This document shows positions 1-7,466 of a DNA stretch of 64,000 nt, one piece after another; the stretch's first letter is position 1; each line of letters opens with the position of its first letter. The position numbers were made by a program, and so were the translations under genes. The notes beneath the pieces were generated by a model that was not told the origin of the DNA, did no database searches, and saw nothing but the letters and a program-made list of their open reading frames with translations. The stretch lies in assembly GCA_019104865.1 (NCBI GenBank), contig JAHRWZ010000059.1, positions 1 to 64,000 on the forward strand, written 5' to 3'. This DNA comes from Castellaniella sp. GTDB lineage: Bacteria; Pseudomonadota; Gammaproteobacteria; Burkholderiales; Burkholderiaceae_B.

Positions 1-200
1 ACGCCTGCACATACAGACTGCCCAGCATTTCCGCATACACGCTCATCTCGGCACCAATGGCTGCCGCTATGGCTTTCGCTTCATCGTTCATGATCATGTC
101 ATCCCGGCGGCGCATGAGGCGGGCGTTGTACAGCGCGCCCACCAATATCGCCACCAATCCAATTGCGCTACCCAGCGCATCTCCAAACCAATTCGGCATG
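1..200 (-). CDS. Phage membrane-anchored protein, partial
   Basis: The coding region starts at the ATG at 200 and runs off the left edge, so only the first 66 residues are visible. A clear ribosome binding site (GGAGGA) lies just upstream. Residues about 9-24 (ALGSAIGLVAILVGAL) form a hydrophobic segment followed by a basic stretch (RLMRRRDD), as in a single-pass membrane protein with the charged side in the cytoplasm. It follows the tail genes in the same direction. No family is recognised; a role near tail assembly, exclusion or lysis is only positional inference. Confidence 0.55.
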
Positions 201-226
201 GCATCCTCCCTTGTGAGGGATTCAGC

Positions 227-580
227 TTACCGCCCCAGGGTTTCGATCTGGCAGGTGGCCGTCCAGAGCTGCCCCTTGGGCTCCCCCCAACGCAGTTTCC
301 CGCCCACGAGCCGGGCCTGCAGGGTCTGGCCGGCGGCGCAGTCGAAGAAGTCGAACCATGCCGCGCCGCCGTTCAAGTCCGTACCGAGGTAAGTATCCAG
401 CGCTCTCTTGTTCACCAGGCCCATGACACAGACAGTCGCGTCTCGCGTGACGATGGGCGTAGAGAACCGTGCCCGCTGGCGAGCAATGCCGTTGTCCATC
501 TCGGTACGCAGGACGCCAAAATCGGCTTCCTCGCCATAGCCGGCGGTGATGATCTTCGCGTAGGCGGGCCATGCCGGCAT
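227..580 (-). CDS. Phage minor tail protein (gpM-like position)
   Basis: A 117-residue protein directly downstream of the tape-measure gene; its ATG overlaps that gene's stop (TGATG). The sequence (start MPAWPAYAKI, end TCQIETLGR) has the mixed hydrophilic, beta-rich look of small tail-tip proteins. Lambda-type phages carry gene M in this position, encoding a tail-tip protein of about the same length. The assignment rests on synteny and length, not on a motif I can name. A GTG at 583 is an alternative start. Confidence 0.55.
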   Translation of the reverse strand: MPAWPAYAKIITAGYGEEADFGVLRTEMDNGIARQRARFSTPIVTRDATVCVMGLVNKRALDTYLGTDLNGGAAWFDFFDCAAGQTLQARLVGGKLRWGEPKGQLWTATCQIETLGR

Positions 581-2862
581 CACAAACCTCGCCGCAAAGT
601 TTGGCCCAGTCGGCCGTTCTTCTGGATGTCGCCCAGCACGATGTCGATCACAGCCCGCCCCATTTCATCCGTACGGATCCGCGGCTGGCCTTGGGCAGCC
701 TGCGGTGTGCCGGTATTGGTGATATTGACGATAGGCGCGGACACTGCTCCTGCTCCAGCCGCGCCACCACCCACCAGCCCGCCGTTCGCGTAGCCCTTGT
801 TCATCCGGTCCAGCACGCCCACGCCAATCCGGCTGGTCGCCTCTTTCGTCAGAACGTACTCGCCCTTGTGGACGATGCCGGCGGGCTCGTACTTGCCGCC
901 CGCGCCGGTAAATCCGCCGCCGTCGAACAGCCTGGGATCGACGTTGTTCTGCATTAGGTTGGTCGCCTGTGCATCAGTGATCGGGCCACCAAACATCCCA
1001 GCCAGTCCGCTGCCAAGCGCCCCGGCCAACGGCCCGGTGATGGACTGCTGGATGGCGATCCGGATCATGTCCTTGATGATCGAGTCGGCAAGGTCTGAGA
1101 AATTCGCTTTGCCGGTCGTGACGAAATCGGCCAGCGCGTCATCCATGCCCTTGAAGCTGTCTTGCACGACGCCACCCAGGGACTCGTACACGTTGGCAGC
1201 ATGATCGCTGTAGTTAATCAGCGCGTCCTGAGCACCAAGAATCCAGTCCCCCTGGATCTGCTTGAGATCGTCATAGTGCTGGATCACCATCTCCTTCTCG
1301 CGCTCCATTGCTTCACGGAACGCGGTTTCGTCGCGGTCTGATAACCCGGCAGGCGAGTTGCGGCGCTGCTCCATCAGGTTCTGGTATTGATCCTCGATGG
1401 CGTGTAGCTGCTCATTTATCTGGCGCGCCCAGTCCCCCTGGCCCATGGCCTGAAGCTCTCGGTTGTAATTGGCCTGAGCGTTGGTCAGCCGTCCGCCGAT
1501 CAGCTCGTCCAGCTGGTCATACGTCTTGCGCACGTCTTCAAGCCGAGACATGCCATCAGCAGAGCCAAGCCAATCGTCGATGCTGTCGTACAGGATGTTG
1601 CGCTTGGGGCCTTTCTTCCCGGCCGCCGGTTTTACCGCAATGGGCGCCATGGAGGTCGGTGCACCAAGATTCGTCAGGTCCACGTCAAACGGGTTGCCGA
1701 TGCGCGCTCGGGCCTGCGTCATTGCCATTTCCCAAGCGTTCGCAAACTTCGCGCCGTCGAAGTTCCAGACATCGGACCATTTTTTATTGGCGTCTTCTAA
1801 AATCTGGTCGCGTTCGCGGGTCAGCCGCTCGTACTCCGCTTTTTGTTGTTTGGCCTTTTCCGGGTCAAACATCTCAGTCAGCCCAGTGTGGTCTTGCGCC
1901 ACCCACGCCGAAAACTTCGCCGTATCGGCGAACACAACATCGAAGCTTCCCTTGACTGCCTGAACGAGCTTCGCCAGGCCGACCAAAACATCCGTCAGAT
2001 GAGCAAGGCCGGCACCGACAACATTGATCCAGTCCAGCAATGCTTGATCGCGAGCAAATGATTGCACGGATCCGGCCAGGGTTGTTACGCTGTTGTCGGA
2101 CTCAAACAGGGCCTCCGTGAAGTCACTCAGAATCGGGATGGTCTGCACGCTCGCCGCCATCCAGAACCCGTCCATGCGTTTTTTCAGGTCGAACAGGCTG
2201 TCGTTTAGCCGCGCCGCCGCACTGGCAGCCTCGCCATCAAACACGATGCCCAGTTCGCGCGCCTTCGCGGCGGCCGCATCCAGTCCTGCCGACCCCTCGT
2301 TGAGAATCGGCGTCAGTGCGGTGACCTGGGTTCCAAAGAGCTTGTAGCCCACACCAGCCTTGTACGAGCTGTCCTCGGTTTTCGCGAACCAATCGGCCAC
2401 GTCCCGCCACAGGGATTCGGTGGAGCGCAAATTGCCAGCCGTATCGGTGACGGCGATCCCCATGGTCTTGAAGACATCGACGGCCGCATCGTTGCCTCTC
2501 GCGGCATCGTAGGCGGTGCGAGACACGCGACGAAGGCCAACATCAAGCTCGTTGAGACCCAATCCGGCCTTCTCCGCCTGGTAGGAAATCTCCGTGAGCG
2601 GAGCGACGGCAACGCCAAGTCCTTGTGCGCGCTTTCCCATAGCATCCATGGCTTCGGATGCCTTGAGGATTTCACGAGCAGCCAAGGCTCCTACGGCAAC
2701 GCCGATACCGGATAGCGCAACGGCTGCAACATTGGCCTGCTTGGCGATCTTGTCCAACGAGTTGCGAGCCTGATATTCGGCCTTGTTCATGCCGCTCGTG
2801 AACTCAGCGGAATCCAAACCCAAGATGACGTTTAGTCGCCCTAGTGCGCCACCAGAAGCCAT
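580..2862 (-). CDS. Phage tail tape measure protein
   Basis: A protein of about 760 residues that sets tail length and is ejected with the DNA. The N-terminal region is helical and alanine-rich with a hydrophobic stretch around residues 45-65. The middle has long charged helices (for example the KAKQQKAEYERLTRERDQ region). The C-terminal part carries the motif GGFTGAGGKYEPAGIVHKGE near residue 660, typical of lambda gpH-type tape measures. It follows the tail chaperone genes, as expected. I chose the ATG at 2862, preceded by GGTGAAAG, over a GTG at 2871. Two terminators lie between it and the cargo gene upstream. Confidence 0.9.
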   Translation of the reverse strand: MASGGALGRLNVILGLDSAEFTSGMNKAEYQARNSLDKIAKQANVAAVALSGIGVAVGALAAREILKASEAMDAMGKRAQGLGVAVAPLTEISYQAEKAGLGLNELDVGLRRVSRTAYDAARGNDAAVDVFKTMGIAVTDTAGNLRSTESLWRDVADWFAKTEDSSYKAGVGYKLFGTQVTALTPILNEGSAGLDAAAAKARELGIVFDGEAASAAARLNDSLFDLKKRMDGFWMAASVQTIPILSDFTEALFESDNSVTTLAGSVQSFARDQALLDWINVVGAGLAHLTDVLVGLAKLVQAVKGSFDVVFADTAKFSAWVAQDHTGLTEMFDPEKAKQQKAEYERLTRERDQILEDANKKWSDVWNFDGAKFANAWEMAMTQARARIGNPFDVDLTNLGAPTSMAPIAVKPAAGKKGPKRNILYDSIDDWLGSADGMSRLEDVRKTYDQLDELIGGRLTNAQANYNRELQAMGQGDWARQINEQLHAIEDQYQNLMEQRRNSPAGLSDRDETAFREAMEREKEMVIQHYDDLKQIQGDWILGAQDALINYSDHAANVYESLGGVVQDSFKGMDDALADFVTTGKANFSDLADSIIKDMIRIAIQQSITGPLAGALGSGLAGMFGGPITDAQATNLMQNNVDPRLFDGGGFTGAGGKYEPAGIVHKGEYVLTKEATSRIGVGVLDRMNKGYANGGLVGGGAAGAGAVSAPIVNITNTGTPQAAQGQPRIRTDEMGRAVIDIVLGDIQKNGRLGQTLRRGL

Positions 2863-2875
2863 ATCTTTCACCCAT

Positions 2876-2930
2876 AAAAAAGGCCCCGCCTAAGCAGGAC
2901 CCAAAAAAATAGCCGCCCGTAGGCGACCTA
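2876..2930 (-). terminator. Two tandem intrinsic terminators
   Basis: Reading leftward, a stem-loop at 2910-2930 is followed by seven T (2903-2909). A second stem-loop at 2882-2901 is followed by six T (2876-2881). They lie between the exported-protein gene and the tape-measure gene, so they would end transcripts of the small gene. They would also block late transcription unless the polymerase is modified. Confidence 0.75.
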
Positions 2931-2948
2931 TAAATTTCGCTCTGCAGG

Positions 2949-3266
2949 CTATTGCATGATCGCTCCGGCGCACTCCACATACATCCGATTTCCAAATTCG
3001 ACGGCTTGGGCTTTCTTTGATTCTTCGGTCAGAAACTTGGGAGATTTGTACGCTTGAATAACCATCCTTCGGACGATCTCCGAATCTCCTGCAACGTCCA
3101 TAGCGTCCGCAGCTGGAAATCCAGACTGGCGCGCCAGCATGATCTTCTCCGCTAGCTCCGAAGCGTGCTTGCACGTCTCTTGCGGCGTATGTTTCTGCGC
3201 ATCGTTTGCGGCCACAGCAGAAATAGCAAACCCGGACAGCGCGACAAGCATGATCTGATGAAACAT
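2949..3266 (-). CDS. Small exported prophage protein (probable cargo gene)
   Basis: A 105-residue protein starting MFHQIMLVALSGFAISAVAA, a clear Sec signal peptide with probable cleavage after AVAA; the mature part is about 85 residues. Two cysteines remain after cleavage (in QETCKHA and YVECAGA), which could form a disulphide in the periplasm. I chose the ATG at 3266 because GGAGG sits six bases before it; the ATG at 3272 is too close to that site. The gene interrupts the tail operon between the chaperone and tape-measure genes and has its own candidate promoter and two terminators. No family is recognised. An envelope role in the lysogen is inferred. Confidence 0.7.
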   Translation of the reverse strand: MFHQIMLVALSGFAISAVAANDAQKHTPQETCKHASELAEKIMLARQSGFPAADAMDVAGDSEIVRRMVIQAYKSPKFLTEESKKAQAVEFGNRMYVECAGAIMQ

Positions 3267-3297
3267 GAGCATCCTCCGAAATCAATAATCCCGCCCC

Positions 3298-3325
3298 ATT
3301 ATCACACCGCAACCGCCCCAGCAAA
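3298..3325 (-). promoter_or_regulatory. Candidate promoter for the exported cargo gene
   Basis: On the minus strand a TTTGCT box (3325-3320) is 16 bases from GATAAT (3303-3298), with an extended -10 TG (TGTGATAAT). It overlaps the end of the gpT-like reading frame and lies about 30 bases upstream of the signal-peptide gene. It was found by inspection only. Confidence 0.4.
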
Positions 3326-3586
3326 CAGATCCTCGAACGCCTCGTTCGCCGCCTCGTCTGGATCGGCCTCAAACCAGAACGGCATCAGGTCTTGCAGCTT
3401 GCCGCCGGCCATCGCCTGAGCCACACGCGCCGCGTTGTAATCCTGGCGCCATTGTCCGAATGGCTGCTTGGCGTAATACTGGCGGTACAGATCGAAATCC
3501 GACGCGGACATGCCCCGCAATTCATCAAGCGTTTTCCCCAGCGCGAGACTCAGTTCAATGAGAAACTCGCGCTGGGGCGTCAGTTT
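3302..3586 (-). CDS. Tail assembly chaperone extension (gpT-like, made by -1 frameshift)
   Basis: This reading frame continues the gpG-like gene after a -1 slip at the GGGAAAA heptamer. It adds about 94 residues, giving a fusion of about 191. The joined reading runs without a stop from KLTPQREFLIELSLALGKTL through SASDFDLYRQYYAKQPFG to the end, which is typical of T-type chaperones that bind the tape measure. No convincing independent start with a ribosome binding site is seen upstream of the conserved part, which supports expression only by frameshifting as in lambda G-GT. Confidence 0.8.
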   Translation of the reverse strand, partial: KLTPQREFLIELSLALGKTLDELRGMSASDFDLYRQYYAKQPFGQWRQDYNAARVAQAMAGGKLQDLMPFWFEADPDEAANEAFEDLFAGAVAV

Positions 3587-3876
3587 TTTCCCTCAAGCGC
3601 CGCCGTCAGCCGGTTCAACGTGCGGGCGCCCAGGCGTTTGATGATCTCGATGTCAGCCTGACTGCCGGGATCGAATACTCGTTCGCTTCCGTCCTCGGTA
3701 TAGAGCGACAGCGCGACGTTCTTGGCTCGGGCGTCCGCCGTGCTGTCGTAGTCCACCTGATCCAGGTCGCCCACAGTGAGTTCGCGGATCATGACCCGGC
3801 CGACGCCCGGGATATCCACGATGGCCGATTGCAGGGGCGTGGCGGCGAATGCCTCTTTCAGTTGCTTTGCGTTCAT
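3580..3876 (-). CDS. Tail assembly chaperone (gpG-like)
   Basis: A 98-residue protein (MNAKQLKEAFAATPLQSAIV..., ending TAALEGKN) between the tail tube and tape-measure genes. This is the place of the lambda G gene, whose product coats the tape measure during tail polymerisation. Its last codons GAG GGA AAA AAC TGA contain the slippery heptamer that feeds the T-like frame. No catalytic motifs are expected in this family. The assignment rests on position, size and the frameshift arrangement. Confidence 0.8.
   Translation of the reverse strand: MNAKQLKEAFAATPLQSAIVDIPGVGRVMIRELTVGDLDQVDYDSTADARAKNVALSLYTEDGSERVFDPGSQADIEIIKRLGARTLNRLTAALEGKN
3586..3592 (-). promoter_or_regulatory. Programmed -1 ribosomal frameshift site
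   Basis: The heptamer GGGAAAA is read as G GGA AAA in the gpG frame, fitting the X-XXY-YYZ rule. The zero frame ends five bases later (AAC TGA). A slip of one base back opens 95 codons in the gpT frame. Lambda uses the closely similar GGGAAAG at the same place. Confidence 0.8.
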
Positions 3877-3885
3877 GCTGGCTCC

Positions 3886-4539
3886 TTACACGGCCTTGAC
3901 GTGGAAATAGTCGCCGGACAACTGGATCGTGACGCCCGACGTGTAGTTGCCGTTCACCGCGCCGTCCATGTTCATGCCGGTCTGGATCGAGCCGTAATAC
4001 AGCATCGTGCCCTGGCTGCGCGGCAGGACCAGCTTGGCCCAGAACTTCTCGGCCGAGACCTCGTAGGCCAGCAGCTTTTGCTGGAGGTCCGTGGCCGGCG
4101 CGAAGTTGAAATTCACCTGCAACGTGCCGGCGTCGGCCAGTCCCGGCTCGTACTCTTTGCGCACGCTGCAAATGGTGGAAACCTCGGTCTGGTCAATCGT
4201 GCCGCCAGTCTTGCTGATGCCGGTGACCTCGCACCAGTTGGCCGAGAAGGTGGCGGCAGAGGCCAGGGCGCCGACGTAGCTGGCCGGCACCTCCAGACCA
4301 CTCCAGTCGGCACCCGCCAGAGTCACGGTACCAGCCGAAACGGCAGCCACAACGTAGGCCCCATCAAACCCAGGCAGGCCGGCGATGACCAGGACATCGC
4401 CCTTGGCGACCGCCGCACCGGTCTCGACCGTGCCAGGGCTGGTCGCCGTGACGGCCGTGATTGCTTCGCCCGGCGACTCGACGCCGGTCTGGATAAAGAG
4501 TTTCGACCCCTTGAACGGGGTCACTTGGCCTTTGCTCAT
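3886..4539 (-). CDS. Major tail tube protein
   Basis: A 217-residue structural protein (MSKGQVTPFKGSKLFIQTGV... to SGDYFHVKAV), rich in beta-forming, Gly, Thr and Ala residues, as in lambda gpV-type tail tubes. No extra C-terminal Ig-like domain is present at this length. It lies upstream of the tail chaperone genes and downstream (in the direction of transcription) of the tail terminator gene, the expected order for a siphovirus. A Rha-like cassette has been inserted between it and the tail terminator gene. Confidence 0.8.
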   Translation of the reverse strand: MSKGQVTPFKGSKLFIQTGVESPGEAITAVTATSPGTVETGAAVAKGDVLVIAGLPGFDGAYVVAAVSAGTVTLAGADWSGLEVPASYVGALASAATFSANWCEVTGISKTGGTIDQTEVSTICSVRKEYEPGLADAGTLQVNFNFAPATDLQQKLLAYEVSAEKFWAKLVLPRSQGTMLYYGSIQTGMNMDGAVNGNYTSGVTIQLSGDYFHVKAV

Positions 4540-4554
4540 GATGCTGGCTCCAAT

Positions 4555-4606
4555 AAAAAACCGCGTGAGCGGCGCTAGAAAGAAGAAACCCGGCGCAAGG
4601 CCGGGT
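4555..4606 (-). terminator. Two intrinsic terminators after the Rha-like gene
   Basis: Reading leftward, ACCCGGC/GCCGGGT (4606-4588) is followed by TTCTTCTTT, and CCGC/GCGG (4572-4561) is followed by six T. Both lie between the Rha-like gene and the tail tube gene. Confidence 0.7.
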
Positions 4607-5115
4607 CAGTGAATGAAAAGGGATGGTTGAAGTTGAGACTCCAGCGCTTCGCGCCGTCGCCTGAAATCGGGAATGGCGTACTTACGCTCCAGCATCAGGC
4701 GCGATCCGAAGGACGCTTTGACCTGGGTGGAGACCTCCTCTGCCACCAGCGCCTGAAGTTGCTGATACAGGTTCTGCGTGCGCTGGCTTAGTGCATCACG
4801 CATGCGGTAGAACTCGCGGATCAACCGGACCTTGAATGCCACAACCTCGTCTGTGTTGCGCATCATCGAAATCAGCAGAGCGGCCTGCTGCTCGTTCAAC
4901 ATGGCGTATTCGGTCGGGGCGCCGCCGCCCTGTGGGCGTTTCACCACCCGCATTTCAAATGCCAGTGGGCCGAACTCCTGGAGGATGGCCGCATGCTGCC
5001 GGATCAACTGGATGACGCTCTTGTGCCTGGCCTTCATGCCGCGCGCGATCACGAGGCTGGATGCCAGGGGTTCACCGCCGATGACGGAGACCAGTGGCTC
5101 GAATGGTGTTTGCAT
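4606..5115 (-). CDS. Rha-family phage regulatory protein
   Basis: A 169-residue protein. The N-terminal ~90 residues match the Rha regulator pattern (SSLVIARGMKARHKSVIQLI, then LAFEMRVVKRPQGGGAPTEY and LNEQQAALLISMMRNTDEVV). The C-terminal half is helical and charged. Rha proteins are encoded by temperate phages and interfere with lytic growth in hosts lacking IHF; the biochemical mode is not settled. The start at 5115 follows GGGAGTG. The gene sits inside the tail operon but is bracketed by terminators (5201-5230 upstream, 4555-4606 downstream), so it is probably an independent cassette. A second Rha-like gene lies at 23114-23806. Confidence 0.8.
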   Translation of the reverse strand: MQTPFEPLVSVIGGEPLASSLVIARGMKARHKSVIQLIRQHAAILQEFGPLAFEMRVVKRPQGGGAPTEYAMLNEQQAALLISMMRNTDEVVAFKVRLIREFYRMRDALSQRTQNLYQQLQALVAEEVSTQVKASFGSRLMLERKYAIPDFRRRREALESQLQPSLFIH

Positions 5116-5200
5116 GTTCACTCCCTGCAATGCCCTGGAAATGAGGATGGCCGCAGCAGCGCCCCAGGGAAGGCGATTTCGGATGCCTCCTAGCTGCGAC

Positions 5201-5230
5201 CAAAACAAAGGCCGCCCAACCGGACGGCCT
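5201..5230 (-). terminator. Intrinsic terminator after the tail terminator gene
   Basis: On the minus strand AGGCCG (5230-5225) pairs with CGGCCT (5214-5209) and is followed by TTGTTTTG. It separates the structural gene at 5250-5624 from the Rha-like cassette. Confidence 0.65.
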
Positions 5231-5249
5231 GAAATTGATTGTTGAGCGC

Positions 5250-5624
5250 CTATTCAGCAGGAATGGCTACCTCGATGATCCTGCGATGCAGCTTCAGATC
5301 GGCGTCGTAATCGGCCAGATCGTTGAGCCGCACAGACAGCGGGAATTGTGTTTCGATGGCCGCAAACACCTGGGCCCGCAGCGTGAGAACAGCCCCGAAG
5401 GATGGGCTGTACAAATCGATCTGAACGCGGTGATCTTCCAAGTCGGACGCCCCGCAGATCGTGTTGTCAGGCGTCGTAATGTCGGCCGGGATCACGATGG
5501 CCGACCATCCGGCACGATCCGGGCTATCCAGAACCGGCGGCGCATCCAGCGGCAGGACGGCGAAGTGCACGCCACCAGTCACCACAGGCAGCAGGCAGGC
5601 GCGCAGGTCGGATTGCATGGTCAT
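5250..5624 (-). CDS. Tail terminator/completion protein (gpU/DUF3168-like)
   Basis: A 124-residue protein (MTMQSDLRACLLPVV... to IIEVAIPAE) placed after the HK97 gp10-like gene with an ATGA overlap. The start MQSDLRACLLPVV and the central VQIDLYSPSFGAVLTLRAQV fit the DUF3168/gpU type that caps the finished tail tube. The place in the operon is the usual one, between gp10 and the tube protein. The family call rests on general sequence character plus synteny. Confidence 0.7.
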   Translation of the reverse strand: MTMQSDLRACLLPVVTGGVHFAVLPLDAPPVLDSPDRAGWSAIVIPADITTPDNTICGASDLEDHRVQIDLYSPSFGAVLTLRAQVFAAIETQFPLSVRLNDLADYDADLKLHRRIIEVAIPAE

Positions 5625-6064
5625 CGTGCTTTACCTATCGTCTGGCCGATCTTGGCGGCCTCAGCATCGATCCGCTTTTGCAACTGTTCTTTCATACGCT
5701 CCGCCGCCTCTTGCTTCTTGGCCTCGAACGCAGGGCGGATAAACGGCTTGGCCGGCATTTTCGCGGTTCCGAATTCCAGAAAGGTCCAATAGAAAGCGGA
5801 ATCCTTCGTCTTGCCCTTCACGCGCACGCCGACCGCAGATTCTTGCAGGCCTGGCTGTGTGGGCTTGAGGTTCGCTGTGCGGATATTCTTTTTCACGTTC
5901 CCGGTATCGACCGGCACGCGGCGCTTGGCCTCGTTGGCAATCACACGGGCTCCCGCCGCTGTTGCGGACCTGGCGATGCGCTTCTGGACTCGGCTATCCA
6001 ACTCCTTGAGCGCCAAGCCCAACTCGCGCAGGCCTTCGATCTTGACCGTGGCTTTCGTAGCCAT
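5621..6064 (-). CDS. HK97 gp10-like tail completion protein
   Basis: A 147-residue protein. The N-terminus (VKIEGLRELGLALKEL), the central RRVPVDTGNVKKNIR and the late YWTFLEFGTAKMPAKPFIRP are the recognisable blocks of the HK97 gp10 family of head-tail joining proteins. The C-terminus is a charged helix. It follows the head-closure gene after a three-base gap and overlaps the next gene by four bases (ATGA), so the four connector genes form one translationally coupled block. Confidence 0.88.
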   Translation of the reverse strand: MATKATVKIEGLRELGLALKELDSRVQKRIARSATAAGARVIANEAKRRVPVDTGNVKKNIRTANLKPTQPGLQESAVGVRVKGKTKDSAFYWTFLEFGTAKMPAKPFIRPAFEAKKQEAAERMKEQLQKRIDAEAAKIGQTIGKAR

Positions 6065-6067
6065 GGC

Positions 6068-6397
6068 TCACCCCTGGTTCTGTCCGGACTCGCACACCAA
6101 GTCCAGATATTCGCGCTTGGATACGTCCGGCAGCACGGCCCGGATGTCGAACACACGGCCCTGGTAGATGACACGCATGGCGGCAGTGACTCCACCGCGG
6201 TAGCGGATACGCATGCTGGCTTTCACCACAGACACGTCCACGCCTTCCTTGATCGTCTGCAGGCCGGACAGGATCTTCACGTCCGCCCACACTTTCGCCA
6301 CTTCCACCCATGCGGCCGGGAGCGGTTCGCCGTATTCGTCCAAGACGGACTGGTTCGCCTGAATGCTGACGCGTCGGTTGAGGGTTCCAGTTTTCAT
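6068..6397 (-). CDS. Head closure protein (SPP1 gp16-like head-tail adaptor)
   Basis: A 109-residue protein starting MKTGTLNRRVSIQ, with the typical later blocks WVEVAKVWADVKILSG, MRIRYRGGVTAAMRVIY and VSKREYLDLVCE. This pattern is that of phage head closure proteins, which seal the portal vertex after packaging and receive the tail. Its ATG overlaps the stop of the connector gene at 6394. Confidence 0.88.
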   Translation of the reverse strand: MKTGTLNRRVSIQANQSVLDEYGEPLPAAWVEVAKVWADVKILSGLQTIKEGVDVSVVKASMRIRYRGGVTAAMRVIYQGRVFDIRAVLPDVSKREYLDLVCESGQNQG

Positions 6398-6699
6398 GCG
6401 AGACTCGGGGTGCGCAACGGATACAGCAAGGCAATCACGCCGACCGGAAGGTATCCATATCCGTAACTGTTCTGGCCGGACATTTCGCCATCACGTTCGC
6501 GATACATTTCGCCGATCAGATTCAACGTAGCTGCTTTCACGACGGCAGGCACGTCAGCAGGGACTTCGGTCCAGTCCAGATATTGCATAACCGCTTGACT
6601 GGCGGCTTCGATCTTCAGCGTCAGGTCGGCGTCGTCGCCATCATCAGCATCGCGACGCAGGTGATCCGAGGCCTCTTGCATACTGACGAGCGACGTCAT
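6394..6699 (-). CDS. Head-tail connector (HK97 gp6-like)
   Basis: A 101-residue protein beginning MTSLVSMQEASDHLRRD, with LKIEAASQAVMQYLDW in the middle. Both blocks are characteristic of the gp6/DnaB-like head-tail connector family, which forms the ring under the portal. It overlaps both neighbours by four bases, which implies coupled translation with the collagen-like gene upstream and the closure protein gene downstream. Confidence 0.88.
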   Translation of the reverse strand: MTSLVSMQEASDHLRRDADDGDDADLTLKIEAASQAVMQYLDWTEVPADVPAVVKAATLNLIGEMYRERDGEMSGQNSYGYGYLPVGVIALLYPLRTPSLA

Positions 6700-7466
6700 A
6701 CCTTCACTCCTTCATCCTTGTCATGCAGGCTCGCGCTGTCGCGCAGATCGCGACCATCGCGGCCCTTCTTCACCGCCAGGCGCCATGCCTTGCTGGCGCC
6801 GGGAGCGTCCGTGGTGTCTTGTTGGGCAATCCACAGGCTGCCACCATAGGTCACGGCATCGCCCTTTTCGTATTGTTTTTGTTCCCACACACCGCGATCC
6901 AGAATGGTGTCCAGCTTGATCGTGCGCTCCACGCTGCCCAGCTTGATCGTCACGGAGCGTTCTGTCTGCGTGATCTCCAGCGACTCAATGGGTGCCGCAT
7001 CCTTGCCGTCGCGGCCGTCTTTCGGGGCCGGCATCCTGTCGATCGCGCGCTGGAATTCGTCGCGGGCCTGCCGTTCCCAACTCAAGGCCATGTCAGAAAA
7101 GCGGCGCTCAAATTTTGCGGCAACGGCGTCAGCAATCGCGGCCTCAGAAACCGGCTCGGCATCCTTGCCGTCGACGCCGTCACGCCCGTCCTTGCCGTCC
7201 AGTCCGTCCTTGCCCGGCGCCCCCTCCTTGCCATCCTTGCCATCCTCGGGGGCAGGCAAGGAAGCGATTGCAGCGCGCACCTGATCCTCGATCAATGGCC
7301 GCACATCATCAACAGTCACGCTCTTTCCGTCGACGCCGTCTTTTCCATCAGCGCCTTTGATCGGCCCGCGATCTTCCAGCGCCTTGATTCGATCCGATAG
7401 CGGCTGGACCGCCGATTTGACGTAGCCAGCCAGGTCGTCGATCAGCATCTTCAGTTCGTCAAGCAT
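6696..7466 (-). CDS. Collagen-like virion protein with C-terminal carbohydrate-binding-like module
   Basis: A 256-residue protein. The N-terminal ~35 residues form a coiled-coil-like helix (LIDDLAGYVKSAVQPLSDRIKALE). Blocks of Gly-X-Y repeats follow at about residues 37-50, 74-102 and 149-158 (for example GKDGLDGKDGRDGVDGKDA), as in short phage collagen-like rods. Residues about 190-235 (GVWEQKQYEKGDAVTYGGSL, then WIAQQDTTDAPGA) resemble the small ChiC/CBM5-like sugar-binding fold found on phage fibres and decoration proteins. The position between portal and connector genes suggests a capsid or neck appendage. The function is inferred. Confidence 0.7.
   Translation of the reverse strand: MLDELKMLIDDLAGYVKSAVQPLSDRIKALEDRGPIKGADGKDGVDGKSVTVDDVRPLIEDQVRAAIASLPAPEDGKDGKEGAPGKDGLDGKDGRDGVDGKDAEPVSEAAIADAVAAKFERRFSDMALSWERQARDEFQRAIDRMPAPKDGRDGKDAAPIESLEITQTERSVTIKLGSVERTIKLDTILDRGVWEQKQYEKGDAVTYGGSLWIAQQDTTDAPGASKAWRLAVKKGRDGRDLRDSASLHDKDEGVKV

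Noticed and set aside
7100-7300. CRISPR-like repetition
   Set aside because: The repeated bases encode Gly-X-Y collagen-like runs in one frame. There are no regular spacers. No CRISPR array was seen anywhere in the window.
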